Of a DNA stretch of 36,602 nucleotides, positions 23,826-31,852 are shown piece after piece. Each line of letters opens with the position of its first letter. The stretch's first letter is position 1. Made by a program: the position numbers and the translations under genes. Source of the stretch: an uncultured Planctomycetales bacterium (GTDB lineage: Bacteria; Planctomycetota; Planctomycetia; Pirellulales; S012-138); NCBI GenBank assembly GCA_937982665.1, contig CALJLD010000026.1, positions 1-36,602 on the forward strand, written 5' to 3'. The notes beneath the pieces are model-generated. The model saw only the letters and a program-made list of their open reading frames with translations. It was not told the origin of the DNA and ran no database searches.

Positions 23826-24062
23826 CTAGCCCCAATCGTCGTCGTCAGCGGCTTCCGCTGGCATCTCAAACCGGGCGGTCTCCGCTTCGTGGCGAACCTT
23901 TTGGCTCAACACGGCTGCGTCATACCAACTGAAGGAGAGTTCCGGGTCAGAAGCATAACGTCCCATGCTGCGGAGAACCTCGCCACGGTTCTCATCGCTA
24001 TACAGGAACACGTAGCGCTCCTCGCCCTTTACTAACGCTACGACATTGATGTCATTCGCCAC
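23826..24062 (-). CDS. Small conserved-looking protein, GTG start
   Basis: A 78-aa protein. The GTG at 24062 has a near-ideal Shine-Dalgarno (aaggaaggag, seven bases away) and the frame upstream of it is not protein-like, so GTG is the likely start. The sequence (NDINVVALVKGEERYVFLYSDENRGEVLRSMGRYASDPELSFSWYDAAVLSQKV) looks like a compact alpha/beta domain followed by an acidic tail (AADDDDWG). No family is recognised. It sits between xerC (81 bases) and the lipoprotein gene (95 bases) on the same strand. Confidence 0.8.
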   Translation of the reverse strand: MANDINVVALVKGEERYVFLYSDENRGEVLRSMGRYASDPELSFSWYDAAVLSQKVRHEAETARFEMPAEAADDDDWG

Positions 24063-24157
24063 GCGCCGTCTCCTTCCTTGTCGCCGAGTGCGGGTACGGT
24101 CGAGAACGGATGGCAAGCACGAGTGCGCGCATTCCCTGTCCGTTTCCACCTTTGCGC

Positions 24158-25138
24158 TTATCGGCGTTTCGACCAGCGCCACGTTACTCGCGTTTGATCT
24201 GCCCCACCGCGCGATGAAAGCATCTCTTGAATGTGCATGCGACTGCAGAAGCGAATGAAGTCACCGCTGCGCTGCAAGTGTCCTTGCCAGCCATCCATGC
24301 GTTCATCGGCATGCACGCGACTATCCTGTTTTAACGCGGCAATCACGGCCGGATCGTTGCCGTTGAATGTTGAAGTATGGCGCAGCACCGGTGTCGTCGA
24401 TGTCGCTTCAGGCGCTTTCGCATCCGGAGCAATCGGCATGCGCTGCACACTCGATAGATTCGTTGCCGTCTGCGTTACCGGGTCAGTCGGCAACTGCGCG
24501 ATGCCAGTGAGAGTGCTGGAAGCAGCGCCGGTTTGTTCAGGAGCCGGCAGCGGAACATCTTCCACTGGCGGTAACGGCTGCTCGAGCCCCTCCGCCTGCT
24601 CAATCCCTTGTCGAGCTTGCGCGAACTCCGCTTCGTAACGCAGCCGCGCGGGAATCGTCATCTCCGTCTTGCTGCCCAAAGGCAATCCGTAGCCAGCGAT
24701 GATCTCATCCAGCGCCGGATCAGCGGCGTACCATTCCGTCGTCAATGTATATCGCGGCGGATAGAACGGGTCGTAATCCGAGACTGCGCCAATGACGACA
24801 GCATCAACTTCCAAGATCTGTGCAAGCTCGCGGACGTCGTCGCCATTGTTCAGCGCCAGTTGATAGGTCCGCAGTGTCTGCTCGGTCACACCAATGGGCA
24901 CAACCTCAAAGCCAGGCACCTGCTGCAGCTCATTGAAATAGGCCAACCCACAGGCCCGGCCATCCAGCGTGGGTTCCGTGCTGAGGTTGAAGAACGGCGC
25001 GATGGCAATCTTGTGCAGTTCCGGATAGGGATTGCGGACCTGCGGCTCATGGACCATTTCCGGCCATGTGGCGCAGCCGCTGCCTGCGATTGCGATGCTG
25101 GCAAGCAGCCAGAGAAGGAGGAGCTTTCGGGCGTTCAA
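24158..25138 (-). CDS. CsgG/TolB-like lipoprotein
   Basis: A 326-aa lipoprotein starting at a TTG (25138). The TTG is chosen because the signal sequence (NARKLLLLWLLASIAIAGSGC) follows at once, with C22 as the lipid site; the open frame continues 112 residues upstream but would bury it. Residues 40-140 (IAIAPFFNLSTEPTLDGRACGLAYFNELQQV, then VDAVVIGAVSDYDPFYPPRYTLT) look like the CsgG N-terminal / TolB-like fold found in outer-membrane assembly lipoproteins. The middle (190-270) is Pro/Thr/Ala-rich linker. The C-terminal part has DGWQGHLQRSGDFIRFCSRMHIQEML. A 19-bp palindrome lies about 125 bases upstream. Confidence 0.8.
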   Translation of the reverse strand: MNARKLLLLWLLASIAIAGSGCATWPEMVHEPQVRNPYPELHKIAIAPFFNLSTEPTLDGRACGLAYFNELQQVPGFEVVPIGVTEQTLRTYQLALNNGDDVRELAQILEVDAVVIGAVSDYDPFYPPRYTLTTEWYAADPALDEIIAGYGLPLGSKTEMTIPARLRYEAEFAQARQGIEQAEGLEQPLPPVEDVPLPAPEQTGAASSTLTGIAQLPTDPVTQTATNLSSVQRMPIAPDAKAPEATSTTPVLRHTSTFNGNDPAVIAALKQDSRVHADERMDGWQGHLQRSGDFIRFCSRMHIQEMLSSRGGADQTRVTWRWSKRR

Positions 25139-25680
25139 AGCGATGCCCTGCCGATTTCGGCCGTCCCCCTGCAGAATGGAAATGCCTGAACAGCTTACGC
25201 GACTAGCGCAAACGGATCGATTTCCGACCGCATCATCGACACAACACGCAGAACACTTGAGCTTTTCCTGACAGGAAAAGTCGCGCGCATCTTCGCGATA
25301 TTCGCTACGCATTGCGGCGCTGGCACGTTCGTCGCTTGCAGTAAGAGCGCTAAAATCGAAAAAAGGCTTTCGTTCCGGGCAACCCGCAACCGAAATCAAA
25401 ACACAGGTGTCCAAATTCCATTGCTTACGCTCTGCGGACGCATACACAAGTAATGGGGATTGCGGCCGATCCAAAGACGGGATAACCGCCCTGAAGTGTT
25501 GGAGTCGCCGTCCCGTCTGGGCAAAAACAGAACGAACTGACTGGTCGATTCGCCGGCTCGTGTTTGCCGAATGTGGAGAAGTCCCATTCGCGAAGACGCG
25601 GCGCGTTAGGCCGGCGAAGAGGCGCTCCCCGTGGCGCCTGGCAAATTGTCAAGGATGCTAACACATCGAGGAGGGAACCG
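25139..25680. other. Divergent intergenic region with a 19-bp palindrome
   Basis: About 540 bases separate the divergent lipoprotein and BON-domain genes. Minus-strand frames here lack a plausible protein. The only standout is the palindrome at 25262-25280. Promoters for both genes should be here, but no clear boxes were found. Confidence 0.5.
25262..25280. promoter_or_regulatory. 19-bp perfect palindrome, possible operator
   Basis: cttttcctg-a-caggaaaag is an exact inverted repeat with nine-base arms and a single central base, typical of a homodimeric repressor site. It is 124 bases upstream of the lipoprotein TTG and about 400 from the BON-domain gene. No regulator gene is adjacent. Confidence 0.4.
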
Positions 25681-26340
25681 ATGCGACACGTGATTCTGGC
25701 TCTTGCGGTGCTGGCGTTTTGCGCGCCGACATCGGTGGAGGCGCAGGAGAGCGACCAGGTCGTCGCCGACCAGCTCGCCAACACGCTCAAAGATTCTGGC
25801 CAATTGAGCGGCTACCAAATCAAAGTCAGCTATGGCAGCGGCGTTGCCATGCTGGAAGGCTGGGTGCAAAACCAGCAACAAATGGACGCCGCCATGGCGG
25901 TGATCCGTCAGCAGTCGATGGTTGAATCCGTCGTCAACAAGCTGCAGATCCAAGACGCCCAACCGATGATTCGACCGGTTGCGCACCAGCAGCCCAATAA
26001 CTTCTCGGCACTGGCGCGTCGCCAAGATCCGATCCCGCCGTCGCCAGTTCAAGCGGCTCCGCAAGGCGCTCCGGTCATGGCTGCCCCGCAAGGGATGGCT
26101 CCCGGAATGTACGACCAACCGTACATGCCCAACTACTCTTGGCCTTCCTACGCTGCGTATCCCAATTACGCGGCCGTCGGATACCCCAAGCAGTATTCGC
26201 CTTCCGCCTGGCCGTACATCGGCCCGTTCTATCCCTATCCCCAGGTTCCGCTCGGTTGGCGGAAAGTCACCCTGGAATGGGATGATGGCTGGTGGTTCCT
26301 CGACTTCTCGGATCGCCGTCACCACGGTCACTCCCGATAA
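25681..26340 (+). CDS. Secreted BON-domain protein
   Basis: A 219-aa protein starting at 25681 behind gaggaggga. A signal peptide (1-21, cleaved near VEAQE) precedes a BON domain at about 24-92 (VADQLANTLKDSGQLSGYQIKVSYGSGVAMLEGWVQNQQQMDAAMAVI), a fold thought to bind phospholipid or other envelope partners. The rest is Pro/Tyr/Ala-rich with repeated QAAPQGAP/MAAPQGMAPG segments. It ends in a hydrophobic patch (GWRKVTLEWDDGWWFLDFSD). It is monocistronic, with a strong terminator after it. Confidence 0.87.
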   Translation: MRHVILALAVLAFCAPTSVEAQESDQVVADQLANTLKDSGQLSGYQIKVSYGSGVAMLEGWVQNQQQMDAAMAVIRQQSMVESVVNKLQIQDAQPMIRPVAHQQPNNFSALARRQDPIPPSPVQAAPQGAPVMAAPQGMAPGMYDQPYMPNYSWPSYAAYPNYAAVGYPKQYSPSAWPYIGPFYPYPQVPLGWRKVTLEWDDGWWFLDFSDRRHHGHSR

Positions 26341-26671
26341 GTGGTCACGCTAGCGGTCATTCTCGGTAGACGAGATTGCCCTGCGAGGAAAGAGACGTAC
26401 TCCAAACACCCTGGCTGCTTCCCGCAGCGGCCAGGGTGTTTTTTTGTATCGTCAACGAGCATTTGCATGGAATGAGTCGCTGCTGGCATGACCAGCACAT
26501 TGCTGAAATGCGACACAATCCAAAAAAGTCGCAAGTTCGTCACAGATTGACACGATAACAACGTTTAGTTCCGCCACGCGAGAACACGCGGCCCGCGTTC
26601 TCCAACGGACAACAGACAAAGAAACCGGACAATTCTCAGCCACGACTTGTTGACCCGTCGGGGGACAATCC
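26341..26671. other. Intergenic region with one terminator
   Basis: About 330 bases. Apart from the terminator at 26406-26445 and a small inverted repeat gctgg-catga-ccagc (about 26482-26496) nothing was recognised. Confidence 0.5.
26406..26445 (+). terminator. Strong intrinsic terminator after the BON gene
   Basis: Arms acaccctgg (26406-26414) and ccagggtgt (26431-26439), extended inward by partial pairing of ctgc with gcag, run straight into seven T's. Confidence 0.93.
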
Positions 26672-27247
26672 ATGTCGAAGAAGACAATCATCATCGCCGC
26701 TGTTTGCAGCCTGACTTGCGGACTGTTCTCCGGCTGCCAAACCCAGACTGGGTTCCAAGCTGGCCTGTGGGGCTATCCAGTGCCCGTCAGTCCGTATTTC
26801 CAGGATGAGTTCGAAGATCGGTACTGGGAGAAGGAACGCTATGACCGCGTGCCTATCCTTGGTCCTATCACCAAGGGCGGACCTCCGCGAGCTTTGGATC
26901 CACCGTCTGATGACGAAGTCATGCGAGCCATGCCAAGCGTGGAAGGCGGCATCCCCTTCTTGCACGAACAACAACGCAACAACGTTCGCATTGTGAAGAC
27001 GCTGATTGCGGACTACGTTGATCCGCCGCGCTTTTATCCCCTCGTTGGATGGGCTCAGCACCACCACGCTCAGTACAAATGCACGGTTTACTATACCGGC
27101 ATCACCCGAGTTGGCTGGCCAATTCCGTACACAACGACCGATGAAGATGCTCAGGAAGTCATTTACATCGATCACAACCACCTGCACGTCGTGGGGAACG
27201 TCGATGGCGGACCTGACAGCAACTACCAACCGGTTCCCAATCAATAG
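26672..27247 (+). CDS. Lipoprotein of unknown function
   Basis: A 191-aa protein with a lipoprotein signal ending in GLFSGC (C22). The mature part is rich in Tyr, Pro, Asp and His and contains YVDPPRFYPLVGWAQHHHAQYKCTVYY and IDHNHLHVVG, so metal binding by the His cluster is possible. No domain is recognised. It has no partner genes, lying between two strong terminators. The start at 26672 is preceded by a weak GGGG. Confidence 0.8.
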   Translation: MSKKTIIIAAVCSLTCGLFSGCQTQTGFQAGLWGYPVPVSPYFQDEFEDRYWEKERYDRVPILGPITKGGPPRALDPPSDDEVMRAMPSVEGGIPFLHEQQRNNVRIVKTLIADYVDPPRFYPLVGWAQHHHAQYKCTVYYTGITRVGWPIPYTTTDEDAQEVIYIDHNHLHVVGNVDGGPDSNYQPVPNQ

Positions 27248-27274
27248 CGACCGGTTCCGAATCTGAATCACCGT

Positions 27275-27318
27275 CGGCAATCCCGGCCGTAGCGCCGGGG
27301 TTGCCGTTTTGTTTTTTT
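27275..27318 (+). terminator. Strong intrinsic terminator after the lipoprotein gene
   Basis: cggcaatcccggc (27275-27287) pairs with gccggggttgccg (27294-27306) with one wobble and a six-base loop, followed by ttttgttttttt. It ends 13 bases before the TPR gene, isolating that operon. Confidence 0.93.
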
Positions 27319-27331
27319 GCACTGCTGAGTG

Positions 27332-30300
27332 ATGGAACACTCGCCAACATTGCGAAGACTCTTTGCGATCAACATCATTGCGACTTGTGTCGCCGTGATC
27401 GCGGCGATCGCTCCGCAACCGGCCTGCGCGGACGATGCGGATGATCAATTCGCGCTGGCAACCGGACACTACGTTCGCGCTAACTATCAGTTCGCGGCCG
27501 AAGAGTTGCAGGCATTCCTGGACAAATACCCCCAAGACGGCCGCGCCACCGAGGCCCGCTTCTATTTGGGCGAATCTCTTTCGCAACTGCAGAGATTTCA
27601 AGCGGCCGCGGACGCCTACCGGCAATATCTCGTCGGTCGGCCGCAAGGCAAGCACGCTCTGGTGGCAACCTTTCGTGTGGCCGAGTGCTTGTACTTCAGC
27701 GGAGACGCAGCCGCGGAAGAAGCGCTGCAAGCTTTCACAACGGCCTGGCCGGAAGATGATCTCAACGATTTCGCTCGGCCATACCTGGCCAATTGCATCG
27801 CGCGACGCGACGAAGCCGCTGGCGTGCAAGCCTACCGCGAGGCACTTCGCCTGCAACCGCAATCCCCACTGGCGGATGAATGCCGCATTGGTTTGGCGCG
27901 ATCGTTGGAAGCGACAACCAATACCACAGAGTCACGCCGGATCTTGCAAGCGCTAGCCGCCAAGCGAAACTCGCCTGTCGCTCCCAAGGCGCTTTATTTC
28001 CTCGCCCGCAGTTATTTCTCCGCGGAAGAGTATGCCGCTGCGGAGCAAAGCTTCGCTGAACTCTTGCAAGATCACCCGAAAGGAGAATGGCTGGCATTCG
28101 CACAACTCGGTTTGGCGCGAAGCCTCTTGGAACAAGATCGCCTGGACGAAGCTCAACCAAAGTTTGCACAACTCACAACCGACGCCAGCGTGGGCAATGA
28201 CGCCCAGTATTGGCTCGGCATGACTCATAAACGCCAGCAAGACCACGCCGCCGCCGCGGAAATCTTGCAACGTATGGCGACGCATGCACCGCAGCATGAA
28301 CTGGCCGATGATGCCCTGTTCCACGCTGCGGATGCACTTCGCGTGATCGAAAGCCACAACGCGGCGAATAAGCTCTACCAAGAACTGCTGGCAACGCACC
28401 CCAGCTCAACGTGGAGAGATGACGCGCACCTAGGTCTGGCGACCATTGCGCTCGCTTGCGACGAGCATCAAGCCCTCGAACATTCGTTGGCTTCGCTTTA
28501 CGATTCCGAGGACACTGCCCTGCGCATTCAAGCCCGCCGCCTGCTCGCGAGATCCTATTTCGCCGACGAGTTGTTCGCTCAAGCGATCTCTGAACTTGAA
28601 GCTTTGCAGGCGTTGGCTGCGGACGATGATCGCCCGGCCTATACGCAGTTTCTGCTCGCCTCGGCCTACGCAAAGGCCAATCAGCCGGCGAAAGCTCAGG
28701 CGGCGTTCGAGCAGCTCGACCTGACGGAGACGAGTGCGGCCGATGCGGCTGCCTCCGACGATGCCCTCAACCTTGCGGCCGAGACAGCTTTCGCGCTGGG
28801 GAGCTTGCATCTTTCGAACGAACAATATGCAGCCGCGGCGGATTCCCTGCGTGACTTCCTGCAAACCGCTACAGCCGGCGATTCGCGCCGCAAGTTGGCT
28901 GCCGGGGAGTTGGCAGTCTGTTTGATCAAAACAGAAGTGACATCGCACAACAACAGCCGGCCTCGCGAACTCGTTGAGACTCTGAAGGTTTGGAATTCGC
29001 CCGAAGGAGCTTCCGCAGGCAACGGCCCGGCAGACAACAACCTGGCTTTGCGAATTGCCGAATCGCTCTACGAGGCGGAAGCTTATGATTGGGCTGCGGA
29101 AGTCTTTGCCGACACGCTAGAGCGAACGAAACAAAACCGTGCGAGCAATTCCGAGTTCATTGCTCGGTTGCGTTCCGGACTCGGTTGGAGCCTGCAACTC
29201 GCTGACAAACCCAACGAAGCTGCTGCGGAATTCGAAAGGCTGCTGCAATCGCACGCGGACTCGCCACTTTCGGCGGAAGCCGCCATCCTGCTGGCAAATC
29301 ACTACGAGTCCAATCAACTCTGGATTGCTGCGCAAACCGCATACCGGCACGTCATTGAGCAACATCCGCAAAGCACGCTGCGGCCGGATGCGTTGCTTGC
29401 GTTGGCGAGACTTTTCGCACAGCGGCAAATGATCGCTGATGCGGCCGCAACATATGAAGCGTTTCTGACGGACTACCCTGCGAATGCGGACCGGCACAAA
29501 GCGCTCTATCAGGCTGCCTGGCTGGCAAAGGACTCCGGCCAGGATGGCAAAGCGCTGAACTACTTCCAGGAGTTGTTCGCCACGTGCCCGGCAAGCCCCT
29601 ATTGGCCGGATGCCGCGTATCGCGTGGCTGATGCCCAATTCGCGGCGAACAACCTGGCTCAAGCCGCCGAAACACTCGCGGAACTTCTGCAACATGATGA
29701 TCAGCGAATGCGGCCGTACGCACTCTTTCTGCAAGGCAAGATCGCTTGGAACCAACAGCGTCTTGGCGAAGTTGTGCAGGCGATGGACCAACTTCGCGAT
29801 GCCTTTCCGGGTCACGAGCTCGCGCTGGCCGCTGGCTACTTCGCCGCGGACGCGCTCACGGAACAAAATCAATACAATGCGGCCGCGCAGCGTTGGGAGC
29901 AACTCTCGGCCGAAGCGCAAAACAACGCGGTCCACTCCGAAGACAACTGGCCAGCCAAAATTGCCTTGCGTCACGTGCAATCGTTGGCCGCTTCGCGTCG
30001 CTGGGAAAAAGCCAGCGCGCTGGCGAGCGAGGCCCTCACCGCCTGGCCGGAATTCGAGTTCAACTACGAACATCACTTTGTGATCGGCCGCAGCCTGGCG
30101 ACCGCCGGCCGCCTGACCGATGCCCGTGATGCATACGGAGAGGTGCTGGCATCGCCATCAGGCGCAAAGACGGAAACGGCGGCCAAGGCCCAATTGATGA
30201 TCGCGGAAACTTATTTCCATCAACAGAATTTCGATCAGGCCGTGCGCGAATACCTGAAAGTTGAGATTCTCTACGGATATCGTCCCTGGCAGGCGGCTGG

Positions 30301-30430
30301 ATTGTTCCAGGCTGGCGTCTGCTACGAAAAACTCGGCAAACCTGACCGCGCGCACGAGCAATACCGGCGGCTTGTGCGTGATTTTGCCGACACTGAGTAT
30401 GGCCAGCGCGCCGAGCAAAAGCTGCGCTGA
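27332..30430 (+). CDS. Large exported TPR protein of the ExbB/ExbD operon
   Basis: A 1032-aa protein with a signal peptide (about 1-33, cleaved near ACADDA). The whole mature chain is TPR-like helical pairs. Typical units are AAEELQAFLDKYPQDGRATEARFYLGESLSQLQRFQAAADAYRQYL near the start and AVREYLKVEILYGYRPWQAAGLFQAGVCYEKLGKPDRAHEQYRRLV at the end, the latter like BamD/CpoB-type repeats. No enzymatic domain is visible. It is probably a periplasmic scaffold. The ATG at 27332 directly follows an in-frame GTG. The gene is 91 bases upstream of exbB and likely cotranscribed. Its position next to a proton channel recalls CpoB next to TolQRA. Confidence 0.9.
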   Translation: MEHSPTLRRLFAINIIATCVAVIAAIAPQPACADDADDQFALATGHYVRANYQFAAEELQAFLDKYPQDGRATEARFYLGESLSQLQRFQAAADAYRQYLVGRPQGKHALVATFRVAECLYFSGDAAAEEALQAFTTAWPEDDLNDFARPYLANCIARRDEAAGVQAYREALRLQPQSPLADECRIGLARSLEATTNTTESRRILQALAAKRNSPVAPKALYFLARSYFSAEEYAAAEQSFAELLQDHPKGEWLAFAQLGLARSLLEQDRLDEAQPKFAQLTTDASVGNDAQYWLGMTHKRQQDHAAAAEILQRMATHAPQHELADDALFHAADALRVIESHNAANKLYQELLATHPSSTWRDDAHLGLATIALACDEHQALEHSLASLYDSEDTALRIQARRLLARSYFADELFAQAISELEALQALAADDDRPAYTQFLLASAYAKANQPAKAQAAFEQLDLTETSAADAAASDDALNLAAETAFALGSLHLSNEQYAAAADSLRDFLQTATAGDSRRKLAAGELAVCLIKTEVTSHNNSRPRELVETLKVWNSPEGASAGNGPADNNLALRIAESLYEAEAYDWAAEVFADTLERTKQNRASNSEFIARLRSGLGWSLQLADKPNEAAAEFERLLQSHADSPLSAEAAILLANHYESNQLWIAAQTAYRHVIEQHPQSTLRPDALLALARLFAQRQMIADAAATYEAFLTDYPANADRHKALYQAAWLAKDSGQDGKALNYFQELFATCPASPYWPDAAYRVADAQFAANNLAQAAETLAELLQHDDQRMRPYALFLQGKIAWNQQRLGEVVQAMDQLRDAFPGHELALAAGYFAADALTEQNQYNAAAQRWEQLSAEAQNNAVHSEDNWPAKIALRHVQSLAASRRWEKASALASEALTAWPEFEFNYEHHFVIGRSLATAGRLTDARDAYGEVLASPSGAKTETAAKAQLMIAETYFHQQNFDQAVREYLKVEILYGYRPWQAAGLFQAGVCYEKLGKPDRAHEQYRRLVRDFADTEYGQRAEQKLR

Positions 30431-30479
30431 CGCCACCGGATGACAGCATTGAAAGCACGCGATCCCCACTGCGCGGGCG

Positions 30480-30497
30480 GCGGACAAGGATGTCCGC
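30480..30497. repeat. Palindromic element between TPR gene and exbB
   Basis: gcggaca-agga-tgtccgc is a perfect inverted repeat with seven-base arms and a four-base loop. There is no T run. It could be an mRNA-processing hairpin or an intergenic repeat; no second copy was noticed in this window. Confidence 0.5.
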
Positions 30498-30521
30498 GTT
30501 ACGAGAAAGCAAGGATGCCTC

Positions 30522-31349
30522 ATGTTTGCTCAAAGATCGTCGCATCGTTGGCGGCTGATTGCCTTGGTTGTTCCGCTCGTGGCGGTGATGTTTGCGTTGA
30601 TGCAACTATCCGCTCACGCGCAGGATAATTCGGGTTCAACCGAAGCCGCGCAAACGGAAGCGGCTGAAGCCGCCAGCGCCCCCGGCACACTCTTGGGCAT
30701 GATCCGCAACGGCGGACCGCTGATCATTCCGATCGGCATCTGCTCGTTCGTGCTGGTGATCTTCATCTTTGAAAGAGCGATGAGCCTTCGCCGCGCTCAC
30801 ATCATTCCCAAACCGTTCGTGAAGCGCTTCCTGCATCAACTGCGGGAAGGTCAGCTGAAGCCGGACGAAGCTTTGGACACTTGCGAAGAAAACGGTAGTG
30901 CCATCTCGCAAGTGTTTGCCGGCGCAGTCCGCAAATGGGGACGTCCGGCCGTAGAAGTGGAGCAAGGCGCACTGGACGCCGGCGAACGCGTCGCCAATCA
31001 TCTTCGCCGCCATCTCCGCGTCATCAATGGCGTGGCCACTGTCACTCCGTTGATGGGCCTGTTGGGAACGGTCATGGGCATGATTCGCGCGATGGACGAA
31101 ATCGCCGTGCATCAAGCGTCCGGAAACGGCGGCGCTCCGTTTGTTGCCGGCGGAATCAGCCAGGCGCTGATCACCACCGCCGCGGGTTTGACAGTCGCCA
31201 TTCCCGCGCTCATCGCATACCTGTACTTCGTGGGCTGTGTTGATCGCCGCGTCATGGAGATTGATGCCCTCGGCCAAGAGGCTGTCGATCTGATCGCCGA
31301 AGGTGGAGTTGACACAAGGCGCAAGTCCTCGCGCAAGCGGGCCGCGTAA
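30522..31349 (+). CDS. exbB: ExbB/TolQ/MotA-family proton channel subunit
   Basis: A 275-aa inner-membrane protein. After an extra N-terminal signal-like helix and an Ala/Glu-rich stretch (1-52) come three membrane helices at about 63-86, 165-188 and 212-238. They carry the family motifs TPLMGLLGTVMGMI and ALITTAAGLTVAIPALIAY. The cytoplasmic domain lies between the first and second of these. With ExbD it uses proton flow to drive a TonB/TolA-type rod. The N-terminal extension is typical of ExbB proteins with a cleavable signal. The start at 30522 follows AAGGA. Confidence 0.94.
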   Translation: MFAQRSSHRWRLIALVVPLVAVMFALMQLSAHAQDNSGSTEAAQTEAAEAASAPGTLLGMIRNGGPLIIPIGICSFVLVIFIFERAMSLRRAHIIPKPFVKRFLHQLREGQLKPDEALDTCEENGSAISQVFAGAVRKWGRPAVEVEQGALDAGERVANHLRRHLRVINGVATVTPLMGLLGTVMGMIRAMDEIAVHQASGNGGAPFVAGGISQALITTAAGLTVAIPALIAYLYFVGCVDRRVMEIDALGQEAVDLIAEGGVDTRRKSSRKRAA

Positions 31350-31423
31350 GCCGCCACGCTTTCACGCAGAAGCGCAAGCCGCTGTCCAAACACAGACCAC
31401 GCTAATCGCAAAGTGCCGCAAAG

Positions 31424-31852
31424 ATGCCCCTTAAGGTCCATGTCGACGAGCAACCGGTGCTGAACCTGGCGCCGATGATCGACATTGTCTTCCTGCTGAT
31501 CATCTTCTTCATGGTCGGGACGACATTCACGCAACTCGACCGTGACATTGAAGTCAACGTCCCGGAAGTTGCCGATAACGGATCGCTGACGGCGCCGCCG
31601 GACCGCAAGCTGATCAACATTCATCAAGACGGTCACATCACCATGGACCGCCGCAGCATGACGTTGCAGCAATTGAAGGACTCGCTCCGCGAAGCCCACT
31701 CACAATACAACGGACTTGGCGTCACGATCCGCGGCGATGGGGCGGCGTTCTGGGAGCGTGTGGCGCAAGTGATGAATGAGTGCAAGCAGATTGGAATCAA
31801 GGACATTGGAGTTTCCGTACAAGTTGCCGGGCAACCTTCGGCACGCCGCTAA
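31424..31852 (+). CDS. exbD: ExbD/TolR-family biopolymer transport protein
   Basis: A 142-aa protein. The single membrane helix (about 15-36) carries the essential Asp of the family, D20 in NLAPMIDIVFLLIIFFM. The periplasmic domain (50-135) has the VTIRGDGAAFWERVAQVMNECKQIGIKDIGVSV pattern of the family. It forms the stator/channel with ExbB 74 bases upstream. Its stop overlaps the next start (TAATG at 31850-31854), so the next protein is translationally coupled. Confidence 0.94.
   Translation: MPLKVHVDEQPVLNLAPMIDIVFLLIIFFMVGTTFTQLDRDIEVNVPEVADNGSLTAPPDRKLINIHQDGHITMDRRSMTLQQLKDSLREAHSQYNGLGVTIRGDGAAFWERVAQVMNECKQIGIKDIGVSVQVAGQPSARR

Noticed and set aside
25139..25474. N-terminal extension of the CsgG/TolB-like lipoprotein
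   Set aside because: It would bury the lipoprotein signal 112 residues into the protein; the TTG at 25138 fits better.
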